From: Bradyrhizobium sp. CB1015
GTDB taxonomy: Bacteria > Pseudomonadota > Alphaproteobacteria > Rhizobiales > Xanthobacteraceae
Assembly: GCF_025200925.1 (NCBI RefSeq)
Contig: NZ_CP104174.1
Coordinates: 4,898,001 to 4,962,000, forward strand
Reading direction: 5' to 3'
DNA: 64,000 bases
In this document: one piece after another, positions 44,251 to 52,748 of the stretch
How positions within the stretch are numbered: the stretch's first letter is position 1
Layout of the letters: the number at the start of each line of letters is the position of its first letter
Notes under the pieces: model-generated
What the model was told of the DNA's origin: nothing
Databases searched by the model: none
The model's input: the letters and a program-made list of their open reading frames with translations, nothing else
Program-made: the position numbers and the translations under genes

Positions 44251-44426
44251 GACGAGTCAAGCTCCGCCCGGTGAAGGGGGAATTGTCAGCAAAGGCCGAG
44301 CCGTCGGGAAGTCGCCAGCGTGAGCTGGCGGGGCGGACCAGAGCGGTACCGCCGTGCTCGATAACAGGTTGGTGAATGAAACACCTTTCCTCTCCGATCG
44401 AAGCATCCCGGAAACAGACGGGAGCC

Positions 44427-44459
44427 AGTCTCCCATCAGGACCTTTTCACGGGGAGACT
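44427..44459 (+). promoter_or_regulatory. Hairpin covering the Shine-Dalgarno of the 37-residue peptide
   Basis: AGTCTCCC (44427-44434) is the exact complement of GGGAGACT (44452-44459), giving an 8-bp stem with a 17-base loop. The right arm includes the Shine-Dalgarno GGGGAG, seven bases before ATG 44464. The layout is the same as in the two-copy leader at 41.1 and 60.1 kb, although the sequence differs. Confidence 0.45.
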
Positions 44460-44463
44460 TCAG

Positions 44464-44577
44464 ATGATTGCACTTCAAGGAATTGCGGCAGTCCTCGGTG
44501 CCGGGTTGTTCTGCTGGATTTATTCACCCGAGCTCAGCACCGATGTGGTGCTTGCGATCGTTGCCTGCCTCGCTTGA
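44464..44577 (+). CDS. 37-residue predicted membrane peptide
   Basis: Encodes MIALQGIAAVLGAGLFCWIY, then SPELSTDVVLAIVACLA. Two hydrophobic stretches separated by a polar SPELSTD turn suggest a helical hairpin in the membrane. It has an excellent Shine-Dalgarno (GGGGAG) that is part of a strong hairpin, so translation may be controlled. Function unknown. Confidence 0.6.
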   Translation: MIALQGIAAVLGAGLFCWIYSPELSTDVVLAIVACLA

Positions 44578-45004
44578 ATGGAGCTCCGCTGGACAACTGC
44601 AGCGGATCGAAGAGCGGATGTTCGGGTCGGCCCAGCCTGTCATATGATTGTGGCATGGCCGTTGCTTTATAATCGCCAACTGGGATTTCAGTGCTCAGTT
44701 TGAAAATAGGCGCTGTCGAGACACGTATTTCGAGCTCCCGGCACCGCTGTTTTTCTAGTTTCTCTTATTTTCGAGGCTCGGCTATGGGCTACGATGCCAA
44801 CCACCTGGCAAGTGCTTCGCGACGTTCTTAATGAGGTTCTTTCCCGGCCCAATTCACGCTACAGCAACAGCGGTCGGCAATAGAGGTCGCTGCACGCATT
44901 CTCAAGCTCGCTTCCCAAGGCGAGCGTCGGCCGGACAATGTTAAGCAACACTTGCGCAACGAGTTCTTCACGTCGGATCTGACCGGCAACGAAGCGCTAT
45001 CCCT
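44578..45004. other. Gap with possible degraded coding sequence
   Basis: Around 44880-44970 a plus-strand frame reads IEVAARILKLASQGERRPDN, which looks like a piece of a small helical protein, but no intact frame with a start exists. Otherwise nothing recognisable. Confidence 0.3.
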
Positions 45005-45261
45005 GCATCGCTGCCGCGGCGCTGAAAAACCGCCAGAAGCGTTTCGTGATCGACAGCGAGGCTGTCATCCTCGGCCACAGCCGCTAGCACGACCGAGAGG
45101 TGCAGCTATATGCCATATCCTGCGGTAGGCGTGCTTGGAAACCAAGCCCTCCAGTCCATCCTGCAAGCTGCTCGGAGCAGCCGGGGCCGATCTCGCCGCG
45201 CTCGAACCACTGGATCAAAGTGAAAGACCGGAGCCATTCCGCGATGGGACGGGAGCTGTGA
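45005..45261 (+). pseudogene. ATP-dependent DNA ligase remnant, copy 2, with internal inversion
   Basis: Plus-strand pieces are AAALKNRQKRFVIDSEAVIL, a TAG, then HDREVQLYA, and later WIKVKDRSHSAMGREL before TGA at 45261. Between them, bases ~45113-45206 match the ligase only on the minus strand: FERGEIGP and, in a shifted frame, GLEGLVSKHAYRR. So a ~90-bp segment has been inverted in place, and the part that should lie between VQLYA and FERGEIGP is deleted. The flanking pieces match copy 1 (41908-42228). The gene is dead. Confidence 0.7.
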
Positions 45262-45701
45262 ACCACGTAACCGGGTCCGCGCGAGGACGTGCGGAGCGTT
45301 GTCCGCGACATTCAGCCCCACATCCCGACCCGCAGTTTGCAAGCGCGCTACGGCGGAAGCTGTCAGATTACGTTTGGGACCGGGCCGTGATGGACATACG
45401 CGGCCTTGTGCTCGGGGTCGAGGGCCCGCCAGCCAGACCGTCAGCCCCGGCGAGCCTTCCCTCGCCCATTTTGCGATTAGACAAATGTGAAACAGATCAT
45501 ATTGCAAGCAGGAGCTAGGCAATAGGATCCTCGCACCGGGGCTGGCTGCATATTTCACTCACGTATTTTCACCCGGCTTTTTCGAGATGCTGGGCCGCAG
45601 CAGTCACCCGGCTGCGGCCTTCGTGCAGACGGGGGCCCCAGCTAGCCGTGTTTTTGGTCTCGACACTTTTGCAGTATCCAAATTTCGATGGGAACCCTTT
45701 T

Positions 45702-45914
45702 ATGCCCGAAGAGAATTGCCTGATTGTTCGTGCTGCCGGAAAACAGCTCGACCTGTTACGAGGCGAAGCTTCCCGCATCGCGAAAGCTGCTAACGTGAGT
45801 TGGTGGACCGACCGAGCCGAGATCGGCACTAAGTTTTGCTTTGAAGATCGCAAGTCGAAGGATTCATTCGCGCTCACCTGCGACGGACTCGGCATCAGTT
45901 GCCAAGACGGCTAG
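45702..45914 (+). CDS. Conserved 70-residue protein of unknown function
   Basis: Starts MPEENCLIVRAAGKQLDLLR and contains ASRIAKAANVSWWTDRAEIG and KDSFALTCDGLGISC. The pattern looks like an uncharacterised Bradyrhizobium family. An upstream in-frame ATG at 45648 is possible but has no better ribosome site. No neighbours suggest a role. Confidence 0.55.
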   Translation: MPEENCLIVRAAGKQLDLLRGEASRIAKAANVSWWTDRAEIGTKFCFEDRKSKDSFALTCDGLGISCQDG

Positions 45915-45947
45915 GGCCCACAAGGCGACATTCGAGAGAAGCGACCT

Positions 45948-46106
45948 CTAAGGAAGCTCGCGGCCGGGCGGACGTCGGGCAAGATCGCGAAGCTGCGTCA
46001 CCAGCTCTGCCCTCAAATCCCGCAGGTTTCGGCGGCTGAGCTCTCCCGAAAACACCTTGGCCAGCTCGCGACACAGAGAACTGATCGCCAGATTTTCCTG
46101 ATCCAT
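45948..46106 (-). CDS. 52-residue helical protein
   Basis: Starts MDQENLAISSLCRELAKVFS, followed by an amphipathic helix RRNLRDLRAELVTQLRDLAR and a basic tail. The purine stretch GGAG abuts the ATG, too close for a normal Shine-Dalgarno, so the true start may differ. Function unknown. Confidence 0.45.
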   Translation of the reverse strand: MDQENLAISSLCRELAKVFSGELSRRNLRDLRAELVTQLRDLARRPPGRELP

Positions 46107-46411
46107 CTCCGTGCTTTTTAAATGCACAGATCGTAGGCCGCTTGGGTCATTCTCGACGGTTTGGTGTGATCGCGGTCGCATAGCTGACGGTAGGCGGCGG
46201 GGCGTGATGGGCGAGACAGTTTGTCCACTAGCCCGTTGACGCTTTATGGGGAAGCCCACCATCCGTCGGGAAATGGCTCAAGCAACATCCAATCGATTTG
46301 GTTGTCGTTATGAGCACGCCTGAGAGCACTTCGGCTTGGCGGTGTGTAGCGACGCAGACGCACAAACAGGACGCCTAGATCACGACCTCGGAGGCGGCGC
46401 GAAGCGTGGCG
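46107..46411. other. Gap without a recognised gene
   Basis: About 300 bases upstream of the IS481 element. No convincing frame, RNA or repeat was seen. Confidence 0.4.
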
Positions 46412-47458
46412 TCTAGATGTGGTCTTTCAGGAGGTTGTCCATTCGGCCCTGACCGGGAACTCTGAAGTCGCCAAACCACAGCGATTCGCGGAGAACCGAA
46501 TGGACACCCACAAGAATGCTAGCCCTGACACCGAAAGGTCGAGAGGCGATGGTTCGTGCCGTCGTGGATTTCGGCCTGTCCAAAGCAGCCGCGGCGCGCC
46601 AGTTCAATACGACGCCGAAAACGGTTGCCAAATGGGTCGGCCGTTTCCGCATGGAAGGCGTTGATGGCTTGCGCGACCGCTCGTCACGACCTCATTCACT
46701 GCCGAGCCAAACAGAGCCTGCCACATGCACCGCTGTTGAGGTCTTGCGGCGCCAGCGCCACACCGGCAAGCAGATCGCGGTCGAACTCAAGATATCGACG
46801 GCCACTGTGAGCCGCATTCTGCGTCGTTTGGGACTGAACCGGATACGCGACCTGGAGCCGGCCGAGCCGGTGCGCCGCTATGAGCGCGAAACGCCGGGCG
46901 AGATGATCCACATCGACATCAAAAAGCTCGGCCGCTTCGACAAGATCGGCCACCGCATCACCGGCGATCGCACCGGTCAGAGCAACAACCGAGGGGTCGG
47001 CTGGGAATTCGTCCACGTCTGCATTGACGATCACTCCCGCGTCGCCTTCTCCCAGATCTTGCCCGATGAAAAAGCCGAGAGCGCCGTAGCCTTCCTCAAA
47101 GCGGCCATTGATTATTACAAAGGCCTCGGCGTCACCGTCACCCGGGTCATGACCGATAACGGCAGTTGTTACAAAGCCTTCGACTTCCGCGACGCCTGCC
47201 AGGAGCTCGGCCTCAAGCACAAGCGAACCAGGCCTTATACGCCCAAAACCAATGGCAAGGCCGAACGCTTCATCCAGACCGCGCTCAGGGAGTGGGCCTA
47301 TGCGCAAGCCTATCCCACCTCCGACCGCCGCGCCGAGGAGTTGCCCCGTTGGCTCCATCGATACAACTGGCATCGCCCCCACGGCGGGATAAGATCTCAA
47401 ACGCCGATCAGCAGGCTCGGTCTAACCGAGGACAACCTCTTGAGGCTCCACATCTAGA
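46412..47458 (+). mobile_element. IS481-family insertion sequence
   Basis: 1,047 bp bounded by 29-bp inverted repeats: left TCTAGATGTGG plus GAGGTTGTCC, and right the complement with 24 of 29 positions identical. It contains one transposase gene that reaches almost to the right repeat. The N-terminal codons of the transposase appear frameshifted. The right end truncates a small helical gene (47408-47590). I could not identify an unambiguous target duplication. Confidence 0.85.
46516..47457 (+). CDS. IS481 transposase
   Basis: 313 residues: an N-terminal HTH region (AVVDFGLSKAAAARQFNTTP), an HTH_29-like part and an rve integrase core with Asp in MIHIDIKKLGRF, Asp in RVMTDNGSCYKAF and Glu in KTNGKAERFIQTAL. 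Family members usually begin MNTHKNAPLTPKGREAMV; here the equivalent of MNTHKN at 46501 is in another frame, so one base has been gained or lost before LTPKGRE. An ATG at 46516 allows the rest to be made. Activity is uncertain. Confidence 0.85.
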   Translation: MLALTPKGREAMVRAVVDFGLSKAAAARQFNTTPKTVAKWVGRFRMEGVDGLRDRSSRPHSLPSQTEPATCTAVEVLRRQRHTGKQIAVELKISTATVSRILRRLGLNRIRDLEPAEPVRRYERETPGEMIHIDIKKLGRFDKIGHRITGDRTGQSNNRGVGWEFVHVCIDDHSRVAFSQILPDEKAESAVAFLKAAIDYYKGLGVTVTRVMTDNGSCYKAFDFRDACQELGLKHKRTRPYTPKTNGKAERFIQTALREWAYAQAYPTSDRRAEELPRWLHRYNWHRPHGGIRSQTPISRLGLTEDNLLRLHI

Positions 47459-47590
47459 GCGCAACGCAGGCGCACCGCGGGCCACGCGCTCTGCATCTTC
47501 GACTAGACTTCGAAGATCTTCCAGTTCTGAGAGCTGAGAGGCAAGTTCACCAACTCGCTGCAGATAAAGAATTGCGCGAGAGCTTCGCAT
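47408..47590 (-). pseudogene. Small helical protein, 3' end replaced by IS481 sequence
   Basis: From ATG 47590 (strong GGAGG upstream) it encodes MRSSRAILYLQRVGELASQL, then SELEDLRSLVEDAERVAR, a coiled coil. After GAPALR the frame crosses into the IS481 right end at 47458 and picks up 16 foreign residues before TGA at 47408. The native C-terminus is lost. The start region resembles other short Bradyrhizobium helical proteins. It may still be translated as a truncated fusion of 60 residues. Confidence 0.6.
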
Positions 47591-47895
47591 AAATGTCCTC
47601 CACAGTACAAAAAGCACTATTCAGGACGGCTCAAAGCAACCGGGATAAAGTGGCAATCTACCATGGCGAAATCGGGTTTTATACGTCAGGATCATTGCCT
47701 CATATGAGCGCCATCACTTTCGAGCGCCTGCACCAAAGAAAGCCGCCTTGCGTCCAAAGGCTACCCGCGGCGTCTCCACGATGGCTTCGTTCGAGTGGTC
47801 TGCTTTCAGGGCTGCGATGGACCAGCAGCGTCGCCTATCACGACTACGGCTTGTGACCGCAAAGCGGACTTACGCTTGCAACTTTGCAGGGAGAA
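47591..47895. other. Gap without a recognised gene
   Basis: About 305 bases between two minus-strand genes. No convincing frame or RNA was seen; it should contain the promoter of the small helical gene. Confidence 0.35.
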
Positions 47896-48312
47896 TCATC
47901 CCTCCGGTCCTGGAATGAAGCAGCGCCACATTGGGATCATTCTTCCATCGGCATAGGTCGGCCACCACCAAACCATCGCCCTGCCGCTGAGGTTTTGGCG
48001 TTTGAGCACGACAGAGTTTGGCACGTCAAACCACTGCCCGGGTTCGTTCGGCCGATGCGGATGTTTCAGAAGGACTCTATAGCCATTTTTTGCCACGTCC
48101 CACTCGGCCTCCGCATATTGGCCGTCCCCACCATCACAGCACGACTCACCTGCCGGGTTCTTGAGACTTTTGAACCAAGCGTTCAGTTCTGGTCGCATCT
48201 GGTCATGTGAATGGGCTGTGTTGACGCCGAAAAATGTAACCGTACACAATCTTACCGCGCGCGCTACAATCAACCGATAAAGATGCGCCGGGCGTCCATC
48301 GGAAGCGATCAT
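47896..48312 (-). CDS. Small secreted protein of unknown function
   Basis: 138 residues, starting MIASDGRPAHLYRLIVARAV, with a hydrophobic segment to about residue 25 that could be a signal. The mature part has LNAWFKSLKNPAGESCCDGG and ends WWWPTYADGRMIPMWRCFIP; the pattern (LxxWFxSL..CCD .. PGQWFDVP .. W-x-CFxPG) is one I know from many Bradyrhizobium exported proteins of unknown role. GGAGG six bases before the ATG. Downstream of another exported-protein gene on the same strand. Confidence 0.75.
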   Translation of the reverse strand: MIASDGRPAHLYRLIVARAVRLCTVTFFGVNTAHSHDQMRPELNAWFKSLKNPAGESCCDGGDGQYAEAEWDVAKNGYRVLLKHPHRPNEPGQWFDVPNSVVLKRQNLSGRAMVWWWPTYADGRMIPMWRCFIPGPEG

Positions 48313-48386
48313 GGAAACCTCCGTTTGCGGCCCGCTTGCGTGGGTCGTCGGAACCGTGAAGCGCAAGAGACTACTTGATCCAAGGA

Positions 48387-48740
48387 TCACTCAGAGCCGC
48401 ACGATCCCCGCCTAGCTCCCTCTTGCAAGCCAAGTCTCCCCGCACCAACGGTGAGCAGACTGAGATCATCCGCTGCTGCCCCAGCAATCCTTATCGTTCT
48501 CGTGCGCGGAGTCAGAATTGCAATCTGACTAGGAGAAGCCGGCATCTCGCCTAACATTAGCATTGGCGCAGCCGCACTCTCCTCTACCTGGGCTGATCCC
48601 AGTACCGCTACCTGATGCCGGGTGATCGGGAATCCTGTAATTTCGAAAGCTGGCAGTTGCAACGTACAGCCGTCTGCTTGATTGATCGCGACGCTTCCGA
48701 TGCTGATGATGGCTGTCACGATCAGGAATTGTCTTTTCAT
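48387..48740 (-). CDS. Small secreted protein of unknown function
   Basis: 117 residues. A signal peptide (MKRQFLIVTAIISIGSVAIN) ends near ADGC. The rest, LQLPAFEITGFPITRHQVAV and later MPASPSQIAILTPR, lacks recognised motifs; the C-terminal ~30 residues look random and may result from decay. AAGGGGAAA precedes the ATG. It lies just upstream of the other secreted-protein gene on this strand (gap 74 bases). Confidence 0.6.
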   Translation of the reverse strand: MKRQFLIVTAIISIGSVAINQADGCTLQLPAFEITGFPITRHQVAVLGSAQVEESAAAPMLMLGEMPASPSQIAILTPRTRTIRIAGAAADDLSLLTVGAGRLGLQEGARRGSCGSE

Positions 48741-49070
48741 GGGATTTCCCCTTTTGAATTAGAGATATTCCCACTGCAAATTCCAGACTGAGCTTACTCC
48801 TAGGCGTGAACGAGTTATGTGAACCTCCTCACCATTAGTTCAAAATCAATGCGATAAGTCGGTATTGCTGCTCTTCACACTGGCATCGTCGGCTTCTTGC
48901 CCATCTGCGAAGTTGCGCCGCGTCTCTCGCAGGCGCTCATCGGGCTAGAGCGGGCCAGATTTGCTCAACCTGAGTTCTTTGCGTTATGACCGATTGCGGA
49001 AGTCGAATGTCCGGACAACGACATGGCTTCCGTAAACCCGACGGAGCATCATCGCTACCTACAACCGATC
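48741..49070. other. Gap holding a copy of a dispersed repeat
   Basis: No gene is apparent. Bases 48902-48999 match the region at 63599-63697 and, in part, 59935-59990. Confidence 0.45.
48902..48999 (+). repeat. Dispersed repeat, copy A (~98 bp)
   Basis: Begins CATCTGCGAAGTTGCGCC and includes CCAGATTTGCTCAACC TGAGTTCTT. It is roughly 75 percent identical to copy B (63599-63697); copy C (59935-59990) shares only the second half. All are intergenic and near cyclase or TPR-type genes. Confidence 0.6.
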
Positions 49071-49313
49071 TCAATCGGTCGATCGTATGCCACGAGGATC
49101 CGTATTTCGGTTCGACACCACGTAGTCGACCTCACCATACGTAATCCCAATATCCATCAGCTCTTGGTCACTCAGCTTGCATAGATGCCGCCGCAGCCGC
49201 TCACATTTCCGCCACTCCTGAAAAGACATCCACCAATTCTTGAAAGCGCGGACATTAGGTCGCTGCGGCTCGGTCGTCTGGACCAATCTCGTTGTCTGGA
49301 AAATCGTGCTCAT
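49071..49313 (-). CDS. DUF1127-family small protein
   Basis: 80 residues from ATG 49313. The DUF1127 signature is near the C-terminus: WRKCERLRRHLCKLSDQELM followed by DIGITYGEVDYVV. Members of this family are short basic proteins; in other alphaproteobacteria some bind RNA and affect phosphate or stress responses. It is divergent from the winged-helix/TPR gene, with about 150 bases between starts. Confidence 0.85.
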   Translation of the reverse strand: MSTIFQTTRLVQTTEPQRPNVRAFKNWWMSFQEWRKCERLRRHLCKLSDQELMDIGITYGEVDYVVSNRNTDPRGIRSTD

Positions 49314-49464
49314 GGCAGCATCCTCGGTGCCTTGTTTCCACCCAGACAAGCTGTCAATATTCGACCCAGCACGCTTTACGTGCTGCTTACATTTTCCTTT
49401 TTTATTCTTTACTTTTCACGCCGTGCCGCAGTCGAGCCGGAGGTCGCCTCAGGGAATTCCCGTC

Positions 49465-51039
49465 TTGCGCTATCTCTTCGAAGGGTACGAACTGGATTCC
49501 AGCCGCCGCGAGCTATACCGCGACGCAAGCGTTGTCGACCTGGCACCGCAAGCCTTTGACCTGCTCGACTATCTCATCCGCAATCGCGAGCGCGTAGTTG
49601 GTAAGGACGAACTCATCACAGCCATTTGGAAAGGGCGGTGTGTATCGGATGCTGCGCTGACGACCCGGTTAAACGCCGCTCGATCCGCAATTGGCGATTC
49701 CGGGGAGACCCAGCGTTTGATCAAAACGTTGCCGAGGAGAGGCTATAGGTTCGTCGGTACAGTGCAGCAAGCCCACCGCGCTCCGACCGTAGCGGTAACC
49801 GACAGCCAGAGTGCGGCGGCTAAACCTGACCTTCCGCTTCCCGATAAGCCGTCGCTCGCCGTTCTCCCATTCACCAGCTTGAGCTCCGATCCAGAGCAGG
49901 AGTATTTCGCGGACGGTATGGTCGAGGACATCATAACCGGCCTTTCACGGTCAAAATCGTTGTTCGTCATCGCGCGACAATCCACTTTTACGTACAGAGG
50001 CAAAGCTATCGATATTAGGCAAGTCGGGCGCGAGCTAGGCGTTCGGTATGTGCTCGAAGGCAGCGTGCGCAAGTCTGGCGACCGAATTCGAATTTCTGGG
50101 CAGTTGATCGAAGCCACGACTGGCGCCCACCTTTGGGCTGACCGCTTCGACAGCCAACTCAACGACATCTTCGATCTGCAGGATCAAGTGACGAGTAGCG
50201 TTATTAACGCGCTGTTTCCTCAATTGGAGCGGGCCGAGATCGAGCGCGCAAAACGCAAACCAACTGAAAATCTCCAGGCGTACGACTACTACCTTCGTGC
50301 ACTCTGGAGCTTCTATCAATTCACACGGGAGCAAAACGTTGAGGCCCTTAGATTGATCCGGCTTGCCTTCGAGCTTGATTCTGGATTGGCTGCAGCATAC
50401 GCGCTTGGCGCCTATTGCTATCTGCAGCGAAAGATCTTTGGCTGGACGGTCAATGTGGATCAGGACATGACCGACACGCGCTGGTTGGCAACGCGCGCAA
50501 TTGAGCTCGACAAGGATGATCCAACTGTACTCGTGAGAGCTGGGCAGGCAATTGCCGTCGTACTATACGAAATCGAGGACGGAGTGGCTCTCGTCGCCCG
50601 AGCGCATGAACTCAACCCAAATCTGGCCGTTGCACGCATTACGATTGGCTGGGAGCACATTCGCCGCGGCGACATAGAGGGGGCTCTCGAGCAGTTTCAT
50701 GGAGGGGGCCGCTTAAGCCCCATGGACCCGTTTCTTTTTCTGATGCAGACCGGGATTGCATTCGCTCATTTCTTGGCGGATCAATACGAGGACGGCTCAT
50801 CGTGGGCCAAGCTGGCCGTGCTGGACCGGCCCAACTACTTAAACGCGCAGTTTATTTTAGCGGCATGCCACGCAATGTCTGGGAGGGTCGCTGAAGCCCA
50901 GGCGATCGGTGCACGCCTCGCGAAAGCACGGCCCGCCCTGCGGGTATCCACACTGGCGTCTAAGCTCGCCAGAGTTTACAAGCCGGAACACCTCGAAAAA
51001 ATAACGCGGGCTTGCCGCGTCATGGATCTACCACCGTAG
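49465..51039 (+). CDS. Winged-helix (CadC-like) and TPR protein with TolB-like domain
   Basis: 524 residues from TTG 49465 (AGGGA upstream). Residues ~1-95 are an OmpR/CadC-type winged helix (VDLAPQAFDLLDYLIRNRER, then RSAIGDSGETQRLIKTLPRR), residues ~125-260 match the TolB-like/adenylate-cyclase-associated domain (KPSLAVLPFTSLSSDPEQEY, GVRYVLEGSVRKSGDRIRIS) and the rest is tetratricopeptide repeat. Such proteins are usually annotated as transcriptional regulators or adenylate cyclase-like, but no cyclase domain is present here. No transmembrane segment is obvious. A related protein end lies at 63801-64000. Confidence 0.8.
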   Translation: MRYLFEGYELDSSRRELYRDASVVDLAPQAFDLLDYLIRNRERVVGKDELITAIWKGRCVSDAALTTRLNAARSAIGDSGETQRLIKTLPRRGYRFVGTVQQAHRAPTVAVTDSQSAAAKPDLPLPDKPSLAVLPFTSLSSDPEQEYFADGMVEDIITGLSRSKSLFVIARQSTFTYRGKAIDIRQVGRELGVRYVLEGSVRKSGDRIRISGQLIEATTGAHLWADRFDSQLNDIFDLQDQVTSSVINALFPQLERAEIERAKRKPTENLQAYDYYLRALWSFYQFTREQNVEALRLIRLAFELDSGLAAAYALGAYCYLQRKIFGWTVNVDQDMTDTRWLATRAIELDKDDPTVLVRAGQAIAVVLYEIEDGVALVARAHELNPNLAVARITIGWEHIRRGDIEGALEQFHGGGRLSPMDPFLFLMQTGIAFAHFLADQYEDGSSWAKLAVLDRPNYLNAQFILAACHAMSGRVAEAQAIGARLAKARPALRVSTLASKLARVYKPEHLEKITRACRVMDLPP

Positions 51040-51196
51040 TTGCGTGCGCTTCCCATCTCGATGAAGGTCTTGTTGACCGCTCGACGAAAGATGCAGCCGC
51101 CCTGCACGGGCTCGATGTCGGCCGCGATCTCCACCACCTTTCGAACCGCGGCCTCGGAGGTGCCGACGGAGAGGTTCATGTAGCAGTGACGGGCAC

Positions 51197-51373
51197 CTAG
51201 GCTGCGAGATCGAAGGTCGCAATCAGAGCACGGACCTCACCCGCCAATTGGCGGTAGTGCTCGCTCGCGCGCAAATAAAAGCCCCGATTGCTCTCATTTG
51301 CCCTCTTGGCAATCAATTCGCATTCAGCAGCAAGGCTCTCATAACGCTCTAACTTGGCTTGAAAATCCCTCAT
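51197..51373 (-). CDS. 58-residue helical protein
   Basis: Starts MRDFQAKLERYESLAAECEL, then a long helix IAKRANESNRGFYLRASEHY and RQLAGEVRALIATFDLAA. It fits a family of ~60-residue Bradyrhizobium helical proteins with the pattern AKLERYExLAAECE; unknown function. No strong Shine-Dalgarno. Confidence 0.6.
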   Translation of the reverse strand: MRDFQAKLERYESLAAECELIAKRANESNRGFYLRASEHYRQLAGEVRALIATFDLAA

Positions 51374-51689
51374 CCGAACACCCAACTATTTACAAAGGGA
51401 GCCGAAGTTATTCGCGGATTTGTGGTGCGGCAAGAGGGTTGAACTATGCTGCATTGCAAATTCGAATGCCCTGCCCGCCGCTAGGAACGGTCACCGCGCC
51501 GGCGACGCCTGCCAGCATCATTCTGCCGTGCAGACCTTGCTCCGTGGGCTCGTAGCTGAACCCGCGCTTCACGAGCATGCAGGTGCCGCGCCGCTGGAGG
51601 TGAATTTTATAAGACTGGGAAAACTTGGCAGCGACACGAGCGTTGTAAAAGCATCGGGAAACGCACGCCCTGCCATTGGAGGTGAGGAG

Positions 51690-51887
51690 ATGAGCAATTT
51701 CCCAATTTTTGGCGCCGGTATTTTCGTGCTTCTAATCTTCGGCCTTATCACATCGGGCGTGTGGAAGACCGAAAATTCGGATGCATTCCCCATTCGCAGG
51801 ATGTGCGAGGCTGAAAACGTGACCGATGTCCAAATTCGTGAATGCACGATCAGGCAAACAGTTGAAGCGCGAATGGCCCAAAGGTGA
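51690..51887 (+). CDS. 65-residue predicted membrane protein
   Basis: Starts MSNFPIFGAGIFVLLIFGLI with one hydrophobic helix, followed by a soluble tail (CEAENVTDVQIRECTIRQTV) with two Cys that would lie outside the membrane. GGAGGTGAGGAG directly precedes the ATG, a strong ribosome site. Single-pass protein of unknown function. It is convergent with the gene at 51909. Confidence 0.65.
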   Translation: MSNFPIFGAGIFVLLIFGLITSGVWKTENSDAFPIRRMCEAENVTDVQIRECTIRQTVEARMAQR

Positions 51888-51908
51888 GCTTCGCCAGCGT
51901 GCTACAGG

Positions 51909-52436
51909 CTATCCTATCAATGTGCCGCTCGCGTTCGGCAGCGAGGGCGAGTTCAGCCCATTCGACCACCCGGTGCCTCTAGCTGGAATGAAGAGGCCCG
52001 ACCGCAATTCTCCCCCTGATGGACGACTACCGGGTCGGCGCCATCGGATCGGCCCCGGAAAGCTATTGGCGATGCTCAAAGCGTGTTCCTCGTCGGTCTC
52101 GAGAGCTATTTTTTGGGCTAGCATGACATCGCCCTCGACCAAGCCACCCACCGGGACAAAGCACCACCCTGTGCCGAGTCGCCCGTATTCGTCGATCTCG
52201 TTGACGTTGCCGGACGTGCCCCGCCGGATGCGGTACCGCTTCCCGGTATCGCACCCCACAACGTCGAAGTACCCCTTCCTCTCGAACTCGAGCCCTTGCT
52301 GGAGCGAAAGCCAAGAACGCAGCAGTCGCAGCGCTCGAGCCTGGACGGTTTTCTCCTCCCTTGCCGCTTGATAAAGTCCACCAACAGCCAGGCTCCGGAG
52401 CGTCCAAGGGCCGATACGACCGAACCTTCTCTTCAC
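51909..52436 (-). CDS. Conserved protein of unknown function
   Basis: 175 residues. The central part RKGYFDVVGCDTGKRYRIRR followed by NVNEIDEYGRLGTGWCFVPV and EGDVMLAQKIALETDEEHAL is a well-preserved family in Bradyrhizobium and relatives, of unknown function; it may be a small beta domain. The C-terminal ~35 residues look less constrained. It starts 7 bases after the stop of the gene upstream, so the two form an operon. Confidence 0.7.
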   Translation of the reverse strand: MKRRFGRIGPWTLRSLAVGGLYQAAREEKTVQARALRLLRSWLSLQQGLEFERKGYFDVVGCDTGKRYRIRRGTSGNVNEIDEYGRLGTGWCFVPVGGLVEGDVMLAQKIALETDEEHALSIANSFPGPIRWRRPGSRPSGGELRSGLFIPARGTGWSNGLNSPSLPNASGTLIG

Positions 52437-52442
52437 TGGCGC

Positions 52443-52664
52443 TCACCCGCCCACGAGCCGCGGGAAAAACAATGTCTCTTCGGCGGTCGGATCGAACGCG
52501 GTGATCCTGGTTACCTCACCGGGCCCCTTCCGCACCGCGGCGGTATATCCCTTGTTCGTAAATTGCAGAAAAAGCCTCTCCGCCTCTACCAAAGCTTCTG
52601 CATTGGAGTTGTCGAAGAAGTGCCGGCTGTCGCCGCTGTGATCCATCACGATTTGCACTGCCAT
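52443..52664 (-). CDS. Conserved 73-residue protein of unknown function
   Basis: MAVQIVMDHSGDSRHFFDNS, then EALVEAERLFLQFTNKGYTA and ITAFDPTAEETLFFPRLVGG at the end. The ending is highly characteristic of a Bradyrhizobium-wide family of unknown function, with a probable alpha-beta fold. GGGAG precedes the ATG. First gene of a pair with the one at 51909. Confidence 0.75.
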   Translation of the reverse strand: MAVQIVMDHSGDSRHFFDNSNAEALVEAERLFLQFTNKGYTAAVRKGPGEVTRITAFDPTAEETLFFPRLVGG

Positions 52665-52748
52665 GCTGAGACTCCCGATTGCACCTCACAAGCAATGTGG
52701 AATGCCAGCGCTCGTTCCAAACTAACGCAAGCGCGAGTGAGACACCTT

